Positions 1-5,128 of a stretch of DNA of 5,128 nucleotides are shown piece after piece. The stretch is taken from contig DMCH01000164.1 of NCBI GenBank assembly GCA_003446775.1, positions 6,400 through 11,527 on the forward strand, in the 5' to 3' direction. Numbering within the stretch: position 1 is the stretch's first letter; each line of letters opens with the position of its first letter. The DNA comes from Chloroflexota bacterium. GTDB taxonomy: Bacteria > Chloroflexota > Dormibacteria > Dormibacterales > Dormibacteraceae. The position numbers and the translations under genes were made by a program. Below the pieces are notes generated by a model that had not been told where the DNA came from, made no database searches, and saw nothing but the letters and a program-made list of their open reading frames with translations.

Positions 1-155
1 AGCTCGGTCTGCAGCGTGCCGCTGAGCGCGTGCCAGAAGTTGACCTGCACCGACGCGGTCAGCGCGCCGAGCTGGCTGGGGGGGTTGGCCGTTCCCCCGC
101 CGCACGCGATCATCAGGCCCGCCGCAAGAAAGCTCAGGACTCTACGGACTCTCAT
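1..155 (-). CDS. ABC importer solute-binding lipoprotein, N-terminus (partial)
   Basis: Only the first 51 codons are in the window; the gene continues past the left edge. The reading starts at an ATG (153-155) preceded by AAGGGGG six bases upstream, a good ribosome site. The product opens MRVRR, then a hydrophobic stretch (residues 7-17) ending LMIAC, a relaxed lipobox with Cys18 as the probable lipidated residue, followed by a GGG tether. After a short linker comes VQVNFWHALSG (36-46), the first beta strand and FWHxxSG signature typical of family 1 extracellular solute-binding proteins such as UgpB and maltose-type binding proteins. It would be anchored outside the membrane and deliver substrate to the two permeases encoded just upstream, 30 bases away in the same operon. 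The FWH motif resembles glycerol-3-phosphate/sugar binders, but the substrate cannot be fixed from this fragment. The family assignment is fairly secure; the full length is unknown. Confidence 0.87.
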   Translation of the reverse strand, partial: MRVRRVLSFLAAGLMIACGGGTANPPSQLGALTASVQVNFWHALSGTLQTE

Positions 156-161
156 ACGTAA

Positions 162-168
162 CCCCCTT
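162..168 (-). promoter_or_regulatory. Ribosome binding site of the solute-binding protein gene
   Basis: AAGGGGG on the minus strand, six bases before the ATG of the binding-protein gene. It is the clearest Shine-Dalgarno site of the transporter operon. It would fit stronger translation of the binding protein than of the permeases, as is common in these importers; that last point is inference. Confidence 0.55.
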
Positions 169-185
169 CGATTTGGTACTGCAAG

Positions 186-1052
186 CTAACCACGGATACC
201 GCTCGCGGCGATGCCGCCGACGATCTGTCGCTGGGCGAGCAAGAAGATGATGAGGATCGGAAGCGTGACTATCAAGCTCCCGGCGGCATGGAGCACTGGG
301 TTGGTGGCGTCCGCGTAGCTGAAAGCCTGGAGGCCGACCTGGACCGGCCGGTAGCTGTCGCTGTTGGTGACGATCAGCGGCCAGAGGAATGCGTTCCAGG
401 CAGCCACGAATGTGAAGAGCCCGATTGTCACCATCGGCGGCCGGGCCAGCGGCGCGGCGATCAACCACAGGAAGCGGAGGTGGCCGGTGCCGTCGAGCTG
501 GGCCGCCTCCCAGAGGTCGTTGGGCAGCCCCAGGAAGAACTGCCGCATCAGGAAGATCCCGAAGACCGAGGCTCCGAAGGGGACGATCTGGGCCTGGTAG
601 CTGTCGATCCAATGGAGGTTGGCCAGGATGATGAAGTTGGGGACCAGGGTGACCTCGGTCGGCACCATGTAGACGGCCAGCACGAGGCCGAAGATCAGTT
701 TCTTGCCAGGGAAGGCCATGGACGCGAACGCGTAGCCACCGAGGACCGACGTAATCAGCACCAGTCCGGTGGTGCCGGTGGCGACGATCACCGTGTTGAG
801 GAAGTAGCGCGGCCAGGGGATGTGCAGGTATTGGCCGGTTGACGGGTCGGTGATCAGCCCGACGGCGGCCAGATAGTTGTCCCAGTGCCATAGGGGATAG
901 AGGATGGGCGGGAAGACGAAGACCGATTGCAGCGTCCCCAGCGAAATGACGAGCATCCAGTAGAAGGGGAAGGCGAAGAGCGCAGCGAAGGGGACGAGCA
1001 CCAGGTAGCGGGGGAGGAGCTCGAGCGCGCGGAGCCAGCCGCGGCGGCTCAC
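186..1052 (-). CDS. ABC sugar transporter permease, MalG/UgpE type
   Basis: A 288-residue inner-membrane permease subunit of a carbohydrate-type ABC importer. Six hydrophobic segments are visible (about 15-37, 84-110, 117-140, 152-172, 205-226 and 256-274). The cytoplasmic EAA loop that docks on the ATPase is present from Glu182: EAAQLDGTG, then a run ending APLARP. The C-terminus, QRQIVGGIAASGIRG, is the hallmark ending of the MalG half of these heterodimers (family form QRxxVxGxxxGAvKG). Length is normal for the family (about 270-300). It starts at a GTG (1050-1052) that overlaps the TGA of the upstream permease gene by four bases, so the two subunits are translationally coupled and probably made in equal amounts. 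The binding-protein gene follows after 30 bases. The substrate is unknown; sugar, polyol or glycerol-3-phosphate are all possible. Confidence 0.93.
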   Translation of the reverse strand: MSRRGWLRALELLPRYLVLVPFAALFAFPFYWMLVISLGTLQSVFVFPPILYPLWHWDNYLAAVGLITDPSTGQYLHIPWPRYFLNTVIVATGTTGLVLITSVLGGYAFASMAFPGKKLIFGLVLAVYMVPTEVTLVPNFIILANLHWIDSYQAQIVPFGASVFGIFLMRQFFLGLPNDLWEAAQLDGTGHLRFLWLIAAPLARPPMVTIGLFTFVAAWNAFLWPLIVTNSDSYRPVQVGLQAFSYADATNPVLHAAGSLIVTLPILIIFLLAQRQIVGGIAASGIRG

Positions 1053-2017
1053 CGGTAGAACACCCGCCGAGAGAAGACTCCGACCTGGAGCCCGGTGATG
1101 ACCAGGATGATCAGGAAAAGGACGACCGAGATCGCAGCCGCATACCCGGCGTGGAAGAAAGAGAAGGCCTGCACGTAGAGGTAATAGCCGATCGTCTCCG
1201 CCGCCTTATCCGGTCCACCCCCACCGGAGGTCGCGCCGCCCACCCCACCCGCGAAGATCAGGATCGGCTGGACCACTTTGAAGGAAGCCACAATGTTGAT
1301 CAGGAGCACGAAGTAGGTGGTCGGGCTGAGCAGCGGCCACGTCACCTGCCAGAAGCGGGCCCAGGCCCGGGCGCCATCGACCCGTGCGGCCTCGTCCAGC
1401 TCGGGCGGGAGGTTGGAGAGGCCGGCCAGGAAGATCACCGTGTTGTAGCCGGTGTGCTGCCAGACGCTGTAGATGATGATCGCCGGCATGATCGCCTGCG
1501 GCGAGTCGAGCCAAGCGATCTTGGGGAGCCCGAACGCGTTGAGGGCGGCATTGAGGACGCCGACGTCGGGGTGGTAGATGAAGCTGAAGATCAGCGCGGT
1601 GGAGACGATCGGCATCACATAGGGGGTGAAGATCACTGTGCGCAGGAAGTCGCGCAGGGGCATCGCCCGGTTGAGCAAGACCGCCAGGAAAAGCCCCAGT
1701 GCCATGCTGACCGGGACAGTGCCGGCGACGAAGTAGACGGTCTGCCAGACCGCCTTCCGGAAGACGTCGTCGCGGAGCAGCAGGCGCTCGAAGTTGGCGG
1801 TGCCGATGTAGTCGCTGGTGCCGCTGATCAGGTCCCACCGCTGGAAGGAGAGCCAGAAGATCCAGAGCGCGGGGATGAGTATGAAGACGATCAGCAGCGT
1901 CATCGCCGGCGAGATCAGGAGGTAGCCCGAGAGTGCATCGGCGCGGTTGCGCCGGCGGCGGTCGGCGCGTACGGTCCGGGCTCGCCGGGGAAGTTCGGCC
2001 GACCTCTGGGTCGCCAC
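1049..2017 (-). CDS. ABC sugar transporter permease, MalF/UgpA type
   Basis: A 322-residue membrane subunit, first gene of the importer operon. The N-terminus (1-28) is strongly basic and cytoplasmic (RRARTVRADRRRRNR), followed by a first membrane helix at about 31-57 and five more (about 90-116, 126-148, 176-200, 232-256 and 290-312). The EAA loop starts at Glu209: EAARVDGARAW, followed by WPLLSPT, matching the family form EAAxxDGAxxxxxFxxxxxPxLxP. Periplasmic loop 256-272 is expanded and glycine-rich (GGVGGATSGGGGPD), where relatives usually carry a short GGPxxxT; the flanking AETIGYYLY is conserved. The GTG at 2015-2017 is almost forced, because an in-frame TAG lies three codons upstream and no other good start follows before the first helix. 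No convincing Shine-Dalgarno precedes it. It pairs with the MalG-type subunit encoded immediately downstream. Confidence 0.92.
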   Translation of the reverse strand: MATQRSAELPRRARTVRADRRRRNRADALSGYLLISPAMTLLIVFILIPALWIFWLSFQRWDLISGTSDYIGTANFERLLLRDDVFRKAVWQTVYFVAGTVPVSMALGLFLAVLLNRAMPLRDFLRTVIFTPYVMPIVSTALIFSFIYHPDVGVLNAALNAFGLPKIAWLDSPQAIMPAIIIYSVWQHTGYNTVIFLAGLSNLPPELDEAARVDGARAWARFWQVTWPLLSPTTYFVLLINIVASFKVVQPILIFAGGVGGATSGGGGPDKAAETIGYYLYVQAFSFFHAGYAAAISVVLFLIILVITGLQVGVFSRRVFYR

Positions 2018-2042
2018 CGCGGCCTATGATCGTCGGTTCGCC
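2018..2042. promoter_or_regulatory. 25-base divergent start region (weak promoter-like hexamers)
   Basis: Only these 25 bases separate the GTG of the transporter operon (minus) from the ATG of the hydrolase (plus). On the plus strand TATGAT (2025-2030) resembles a -10 box and would put transcription start about five bases before the ATG, but no TTGACA-like box sits at the right spacing. On the minus strand TTGCGG (2050-2055) and GATCAT (2026-2031) are 18 apart, each matching consensus at four of six places. The two -10-like boxes overlap. Neither start codon has a good ribosome site, consistent with leaderless or near-leaderless messages. This is a weak pattern match only. Confidence 0.25.
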
Positions 2043-3290
2043 ATGAGCACCGCAAGCACGATCCTCACCTTCCTCCACACTGGCAACCCCACCGGGCTCA
2101 AATTCCTAGTCGAGCACGGTGACGCCCGCTGCCTGTTCGACTTCGGGCGCGAGCACGCCCCCGGCCGGACGCCGTTTTCCCTGGGTCTGGAACCCAGGCC
2201 CGGCCGCGAGGTCGCCGACCTGGTGGCGGTGGGCGCCGCGCCACGGCTGGAGGGCGTCTACGCCGGGGACGCCTGGGACGGCCGCACCCATCTCTTCATC
2301 ACCCACATGCACTTGGACCACACAGGCCTGATCCCCCTGCTCGGCCCCGGCGTGCCGCTCTATTACCCCGACGCCATGGAGCCGGTCCGGGCAGCGGCCG
2401 ACAGCTCCGGCTACCTTCCATGGCGGCGTCCAACGGGATCGGGGGTCGCGGACGGCGAAGCGATCGCCGTCGGCTCGATCCGGGTCCGCTTTGTGGCCGT
2501 CGACCACGACGTGCCCGGTGCCACAGGCTTCCTCGTCGAGACACCCGAAACCAGCCTGGCCTTCACCGGCGACAACCGCTGGCACGGCCTCCGCCCGGAC
2601 CTGACGGAAGCCTTCGCGGACACGGCGCGTGGCGTCGACCTGCTGATCCAGGAGGGCGTCTCGCTGGGCTCCGTCCCGGTCGAAGGCGCCCCCCCGCCGC
2701 TCTGCGAAGCGGACGCGATCGCCGAGCTGGGCCGGGCGCTGGCCGAGGCGCCGGGCCTGGTCATCGTCAACTGTTACGGCATGAACCGGGAGCGGGTGGC
2801 CGGCCTCGCCGCGGGCTGCGCGACCGCCGGCCGCCGCCTTCTGATGGAACCCCAGATGGCCGCGATGTCCGGCTGGCCGGACGTCCTCGGCTCGACCGAC
2901 CCGATTCGCGACGACCCGCGGGGCTACTGCCTCCAGCTCGGCTTCGAGTCGCTTCCGCTTCTGATCGACCTTCAGCCGCCGAGCGGCTCTGTATGGATCC
3001 AATCCGGAGGGGCGCCGATGGGACCCTTCGATCCCGCCTACGCTGTCCTCGAGGCCTGGGCAGCCCGCTTCGGCCTCGAGCTCCGGACGGTCACGAGCTC
3101 CGGCCACTCCCGCCCCGAAGATGTGGTCCGGATGGTGGCCACCGTCCATCCGAAGGTCGTCCTCCCGGTCCACAGCCGGGCGCCCGAAGCGCTGCTGGTG
3201 CCGGGCGTCCCGAGCTTCCTCCCCCATGCGGGGGTTGCCTACCGAGTCGCCGACATTCTTGCCGGCGCTAGCTCAGCTCCCAGCGGCTGA
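2043..3290 (+). CDS. Metallo-beta-lactamase-fold hydrolase, RNase J/beta-CASP-like
   Basis: A 415-residue predicted cytoplasmic metallohydrolase. Visible motifs, in order: LFDFG with Asp33; THMHLDHTG (His88, His90, Asp92, His93), the di-metal HxHxDH core; VDHDVPGATGF with His155; AFTGD with Asp177; LLIQEG (201-205); a beta-CASP-like insert with NCYGMNRERV (243-252) and a later VWIQSG strand; SGH with His355; and PKVVLPVH with His377. The order and spacing, especially SGH followed about 20 residues later by PxH, match RNase J and related beta-CASP nucleases, where these supply metal and phosphate ligands. Unlike RNase J (about 550 residues) it has no C-terminal domain, ending soon after the last motif. 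Nuclease activity is therefore inference; a generic hydrolase is the alternative. The frame is open upstream to 1947, but the ATG at 2043 is preferred because the fold begins right after it and the extension is Arg-rich antisense to the permease gene. Its 3' end overlaps the convergent surE gene by 23 bases. Confidence 0.88.
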   Translation: MSTASTILTFLHTGNPTGLKFLVEHGDARCLFDFGREHAPGRTPFSLGLEPRPGREVADLVAVGAAPRLEGVYAGDAWDGRTHLFITHMHLDHTGLIPLLGPGVPLYYPDAMEPVRAAADSSGYLPWRRPTGSGVADGEAIAVGSIRVRFVAVDHDVPGATGFLVETPETSLAFTGDNRWHGLRPDLTEAFADTARGVDLLIQEGVSLGSVPVEGAPPPLCEADAIAELGRALAEAPGLVIVNCYGMNRERVAGLAAGCATAGRRLLMEPQMAAMSGWPDVLGSTDPIRDDPRGYCLQLGFESLPLLIDLQPPSGSVWIQSGGAPMGPFDPAYAVLEAWAARFGLELRTVTSSGHSRPEDVVRMVATVHPKVVLPVHSRAPEALLVPGVPSFLPHAGVAYRVADILAGASSAPSG

Positions 3291-4014
3291 ACTCCTCCAG
3301 CATCTCGTACGAGGTGAGGTCGAAGCTCACTGGGGTCACCGAGACGAAGCCCTGGGCGAGGACCAGCGCGTCGGTACCCTCATCGACATCGATCATCTTG
3401 TAGCTGCCCGTGCGCATGTAGTAGGGGACCGAGCTGGGGTCGCTGTGGAGCTCGAACCTCTCCTCGTAGCCGGAGTCGCCCTGGCGGGTGACCCTGACGC
3501 CTTTCACCTCTCCTAGCGGCAGGTTGGGGACGTTCACGTTGAGTAGAACCTTGGGTGGGAGCCCGTGCTTCAGCACTTGGCGCGCGAGCCGCTGCGCATA
3601 GGTGGCCGCGGTCTCCCAAATCGGGTCCTTGAAAGTGCCGATCGAGATCGCGATCGAGGGGATGCCCAGCATCCGCGCCTCGGTGGCGGCCGAGACGGTG
3701 CCCGAGTAGATGATGTTGGTGGCGGTGTTGGGACCGAGGTTGATCCCCGACACGACCAGGTCCGGTGGCTGCTCGAGGAGGGTGCCCACCGCGAGTTTCA
3801 CGCAGTCGGCGGGCGTGCCGTTCACCGACAGGCCGACGGGCTTGCCGTCGAGCGCGAACTCGTTCACCCGGAGCGGGGTGACCGTCGTGATCGCGTGTCC
3901 GATGGCGGACTGCTCTGTTTCGGGGGCGACCATGCTTACTGCGCCGAGTTCCCGCATCGCAGCCATCAGAGCGTGCAGGCCGGGCGAGGTGACGCCGTCG
4001 TCGTTGGTGACCAA
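3268..4014 (-). CDS. surE: 5'/3'-nucleotidase SurE
   Basis: SurE family phosphatase that removes phosphate from nucleoside 5'- and 3'-monophosphates in a metal-dependent reaction in the cytoplasm. Signatures, numbered from the TTG at 4012-4014: TNDDG (Asp5, Asp6 metal ligands), ETEQSAIGH with Ser36, GTPADCVKLA (67-76), VSGINLGPN with Asn92, YSGTVSAATEARMLGIPS (103-120), LLNVNVPNLP (157-166), VTRQG (175-179) and DEGTDALVLAQGFVSVTP (211-228). All key residues are present and the length (248) is normal. The coordinates use the TTG, the only conventional start codon in the frame, but the true start is probably further upstream: the codons just before it still encode the conserved RILV strand, and an AAGG site sits seven bases before an ATA at 4036-4038, which would give a product beginning SKPSPRILVTNDD after its initiator. 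The upstream phosphatase gene ends at 4043, so the two genes look translationally coupled. Confidence 0.95.
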   Translation of the reverse strand: MVTNDDGVTSPGLHALMAAMRELGAVSMVAPETEQSAIGHAITTVTPLRVNEFALDGKPVGLSVNGTPADCVKLAVGTLLEQPPDLVVSGINLGPNTATNIIYSGTVSAATEARMLGIPSIAISIGTFKDPIWETAATYAQRLARQVLKHGLPPKVLLNVNVPNLPLGEVKGVRVTRQGDSGYEERFELHSDPSSVPYYMRTGSYKMIDVDEGTDALVLAQGFVSVTPVSFDLTSYEMLEEFSRWELS

Positions 4015-4042
4015 AATGCGCGGACTGGGTTTGCTTATGCGG

Positions 4043-4049
4043 TCACCTT
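4043..4049 (-). promoter_or_regulatory. Ribosome binding site pointing to an ATA start for surE
   Basis: AAGGTGA on the minus strand spans the TGA stop of the upstream phosphatase gene. Its AAGG core is seven bases from the ATA at 4036-4038, ideal spacing, but about 31 bases from the TTG at 4014. No comparable site precedes the TTG. It therefore decides in favour of the upstream start, whose codon is not a standard one. Confidence 0.5.
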
Positions 4050-4642
4050 AGGAGAGCCTTCCACTCATCGCGTGCCTTGAGGACAAATTCGACGACCTCG
4101 TCCCACGAGTCGACTCTGGGCGGGCTGAGCTCGAGGTTGGTGGAATTTGTGAACACCAGGGTTGGCAGTCCCGCATCACGCATCGCTTCAATGTTTCCAG
4201 GAGAGTCTTCGACATAGAGATTCGCTCCGACCTCCGCCTTGTCTCGCATGAAACAGAGATCCCAGTAGGGGATTCCATGAGTATCCAGCCAGGCAACTGT
4301 CTGTGCGATTGCTTCCTTGTGAAAGTACTTGATGACAAGGCGGTGGGTGACGATACGAATTCGAATGTCGGCAGCCGAAAGCCGCCTGAGCCCTGATGGG
4401 CACCCAGGCATCGGCTCCAGCTTCTGAAAAAGCTGGCGCTGGGTGACCGCGAAGCGGTGCAACTCCTCGTAGCCCCCAAAGGGTCCGAGGTTCCACTCCG
4501 GCAGGCTGTAGCTAACGACTTCAGGGAGCTCCGCGAGGCTCCTACCGGTCCACTCCGCTGCAATGGTCCGAAGTCCGCCGTAAAAGTCTGCGCACACGCC
4601 GTCAAGATCGACGCCTAAAACGAACCGCGGAGCTTCGGTCAT
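4043..4642 (-). CDS. HAD-type 5'(3')-deoxyribonucleotidase-like phosphatase
   Basis: A 199-residue haloacid-dehalogenase-fold phosphatase of the 5' nucleotidase, deoxy (NT5C-like) group. Motif I is GVDLDGVCADF with nucleophile Asp12 and acid/base Asp14. Motif II is IVTHR with Thr99. Motif III is Lys135 in FMRDKAEVGA. Motif IV is YVEDSPGN with Glu145 and Asp146, which bind magnesium. The cap segment lies between motifs I and II and carries SYSLPEWNLGPFGGYEELHRF, cut here as SLPEW (46-50) and GGYEELHRF (56-64), the usual form in this group. The likely reaction is dephosphorylation of (deoxy)nucleoside monophosphates; substrate range is inferred. The ATG at 4640-4642 fits the family N-terminus; the nearest ribosome-like site (AGGA) is a rather distant 11 bases away. 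The gene leads a probable two-gene unit with surE. Base composition is lower in GC than the genes to the left (93 of 180 bases in 4201-4380 by hand count), hinting at a different history. Confidence 0.88.
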   Translation of the reverse strand: MTEAPRFVLGVDLDGVCADFYGGLRTIAAEWTGRSLAELPEVVSYSLPEWNLGPFGGYEELHRFAVTQRQLFQKLEPMPGCPSGLRRLSAADIRIRIVTHRLVIKYFHKEAIAQTVAWLDTHGIPYWDLCFMRDKAEVGANLYVEDSPGNIEAMRDAGLPTLVFTNSTNLELSPPRVDSWDEVVEFVLKARDEWKALLR

Positions 4643-4741
4643 GGCTTAAGGAATCCTAGTGACTGCGCCTGACCTGGTTCGCTGACATCCAGGATTGACA
4701 GGTAAGCCAGTGGATGCCTGGCGGGTGGTACAACAGGCCTG
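4643..4741. other. Divergent intergenic stretch, nothing firm
   Basis: These 99 bases separate the minus-strand phosphatase gene from the plus-strand gamma-glutamyltransferase remnant. They should carry the promoter of the nucleotidase pair. A perfect TTGACA occurs on the plus strand at 4695-4700 but lacks a partner -10 box at 16-18 bases. TACAAC at 4729-4734 lies seven bases before the ATG at 4742, a spacing seen in leaderless genes, though its last base is off consensus. I see no terminator hairpin or RNA gene. Confidence 0.4.
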
Positions 4742-4858
4742 ATGAGCAGTCCCGACGTGCCATTCACGACCCGACCCGAGCTCAAGGGCACGTTCGGAAT
4801 GGCGAGCTCTACGCACTGGATGGCCACCCAGTGCGCAATGGCGGTTCTCGAGACAGGT
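4742..4858 (+). pseudogene. Gamma-glutamyltransferase-family N-terminal remnant
   Basis: From the ATG at 4742 the frame reads TTRPELKGTFGMASSTHWM (residues 9-27), then ATQCAMAVLE (28-37). This is the conserved N-terminal segment of gamma-glutamyltransferase-family Ntn hydrolases, whose members read like RPxLxGTFGMVxSTHWLAS followed by MAVLExGGNAFDAAVA. Here the match ends at about Gly39: the expected GGNAFDAAVA segment is absent in all three frames, so a simple frameshift does not explain it. The same frame stays open to the window edge but turns into Arg- and His-rich shadow sequence of the next gene. The intact enzyme (usually over 500 residues, with a catalytic Thr far downstream) cannot be made from this piece. 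Most likely it is the 5' scar of a deletion; an assembly chimera is the alternative. Residues before 9 may be part of the natural N-terminus. Confidence 0.7.
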
Positions 4859-5128
4859 GCACTGGGCGACCAGCGTTGCAAAGAAGGCGCCACCGGCTCG
4901 CGCCTTCCTGGCGATGGGCGGCTACATCGTCATCATCGGGATCGGAGCCTTTCTCGAAAAGCCGGCTCTGCGCGGGCTCGATGCAACGCAGTTGAACGGA
5001 TTGATGGCCTTCGCCATGACCGCTGTCGCCGTGGTCGCCTTCGCAGTCGAGCGACCTGGGATGCCGATGTCATCACGAAGCCTGGGAGCATTAGGCGTCG
5101 GTGCCATGACAAATACGGGGTGGAGCAA
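4857..5128 (+). CDS. EamA/DMT-like membrane protein, N-terminus (partial)
   Basis: A frame different from that of the gamma-glutamyltransferase remnant encodes two hydrophobic helices: GGYIVIIGIGAFLEKPALRG (about 21-40 from the GTG at 4857) and LMAFAMTAVAVVAFAVERPG (49-68), then SLGALGVGAMTNTGW (75-89), the start of a third. The layout (helix, ALRGL, LDATQLNGLMAF helix, short basic loop, LGALGVGA helix) resembles the first repeat of drug/metabolite-transporter superfamily EamA proteins. The right window edge cuts the gene, so only about 90 residues are seen. The start is uncertain: GTG at 4857 gives a polar lead HWATSVAKKAPPARAF, while ATG at 4914 begins right at the first helix; neither has a strong ribosome site. 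The frame is open upstream to 4746, so the coding region may also have lost its true 5' end at the junction near 4858. Substrate unknown. Confidence 0.65.
   Translation, partial: MHWATSVAKKAPPARAFLAMGGYIVIIGIGAFLEKPALRGLDATQLNGLMAFAMTAVAVVAFAVERPGMPMSSRSLGALGVGAMTNTGWS

Noticed and set aside
1151..2029. 292-codon plus-strand open frame opposite the MalF-type permease gene
   Set aside because: Strongly acidic, low-complexity antisense shadow of a well-supported membrane protein gene.
1947..2042. N-terminal extension of the hydrolase (32 extra residues)
   Set aside because: The added residues are Arg-rich and antisense to the start of the permease gene; the fold begins directly after the ATG at 2043.
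2106..3227. 373-codon open frame on the minus strand opposite the hydrolase gene
   Set aside because: It is antisense to a gene with clear catalytic motifs and has Arg/Gly/Asp-rich composition without recognisable domains; long antisense frames are expected at this GC content.
2420..3271. 283-codon plus-strand frame inside the hydrolase gene
   Set aside because: Out-of-frame, Arg/Pro-rich shadow with no motif.
3261..3290. Possible hairpin terminator or tRNA-like GCTAGCTCAGCT segment between the convergent genes
   Set aside because: Pairing is short and imperfect, no U-run follows on either strand, and no cloverleaf can be drawn around it.
4695..4700. Perfect TTGACA as a -35 box for the GGT remnant
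   Set aside because: No -10-like hexamer is found 16-18 bases downstream; the nearest candidate (TACAAC) is 28 bases away.
4639..4893. 84-codon minus-strand open frame over the GGT remnant
   Set aside because: It is antisense to a segment with clear protein homology, and its own translation shows no domain.
4714..4995. 93-codon plus-strand open frame across the junction
   Set aside because: Its frame matches neither the GGT nor the transporter segment; the product is Arg/Ser-rich without motifs.
4922..5128. 68-codon minus-strand open frame at the right edge
   Set aside because: Antisense to the hydrophobic helices of the transporter-like gene; no family resemblance.

Overview
This is a GC-rich bacterial chromosomal window that reads as ordinary housekeeping and uptake genes, with a rearranged right edge. 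The lipoprotein-type binding protein, the sugar-type ABC permeases, the GTG starts and the near absence of strong Shine-Dalgarno sites suggest a high-GC lineage such as Chloroflexota or Actinomycetota. The sequence alone does not settle the phylum.

Left part (1-2017, all on the minus strand): an ABC importer operon read leftward. Order is a MalF/UgpA-type permease, a MalG/UgpE-type permease (4-base stop/start overlap), then the N-terminus of a lipoprotein solute-binding protein cut by the window edge. No ATPase gene is visible. The system most likely imports a sugar or sugar derivative; the substrate cannot be read here.

Middle (2043-3290, plus strand): a metallo-beta-lactamase-fold hydrolase with the motif layout of RNase J/beta-CASP enzymes. 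It diverges from the transporter operon across only 25 bases.

Right-middle (3268-4642, minus strand): two nucleotidase genes in tandem. The first is a HAD-type 5'(3')-deoxyribonucleotidase-like protein and the second is SurE (survival protein, 5'/3'-nucleotidase). They look translationally coupled and together could form a nucleotide-dephosphorylation module. SurE lacks an ATG or GTG start at the expected place: the best ribosome site and the conserved N-terminal strand point to an ATA codon. The SurE and hydrolase genes converge and overlap by 23 bases.

Right edge (4643-5128): a 99-base intergenic stretch, then on the plus strand a short, well-conserved N-terminal piece of a gamma-glutamyltransferase-family protein. 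It stops matching after about 39 codons and runs directly into a different frame encoding the start of an EamA/DMT-like membrane protein. This junction looks like a deletion or rearrangement scar and is, with the SurE start, the most unusual thing here. I saw no mobile element, CRISPR array, RNA gene or evident novel defence-type system.
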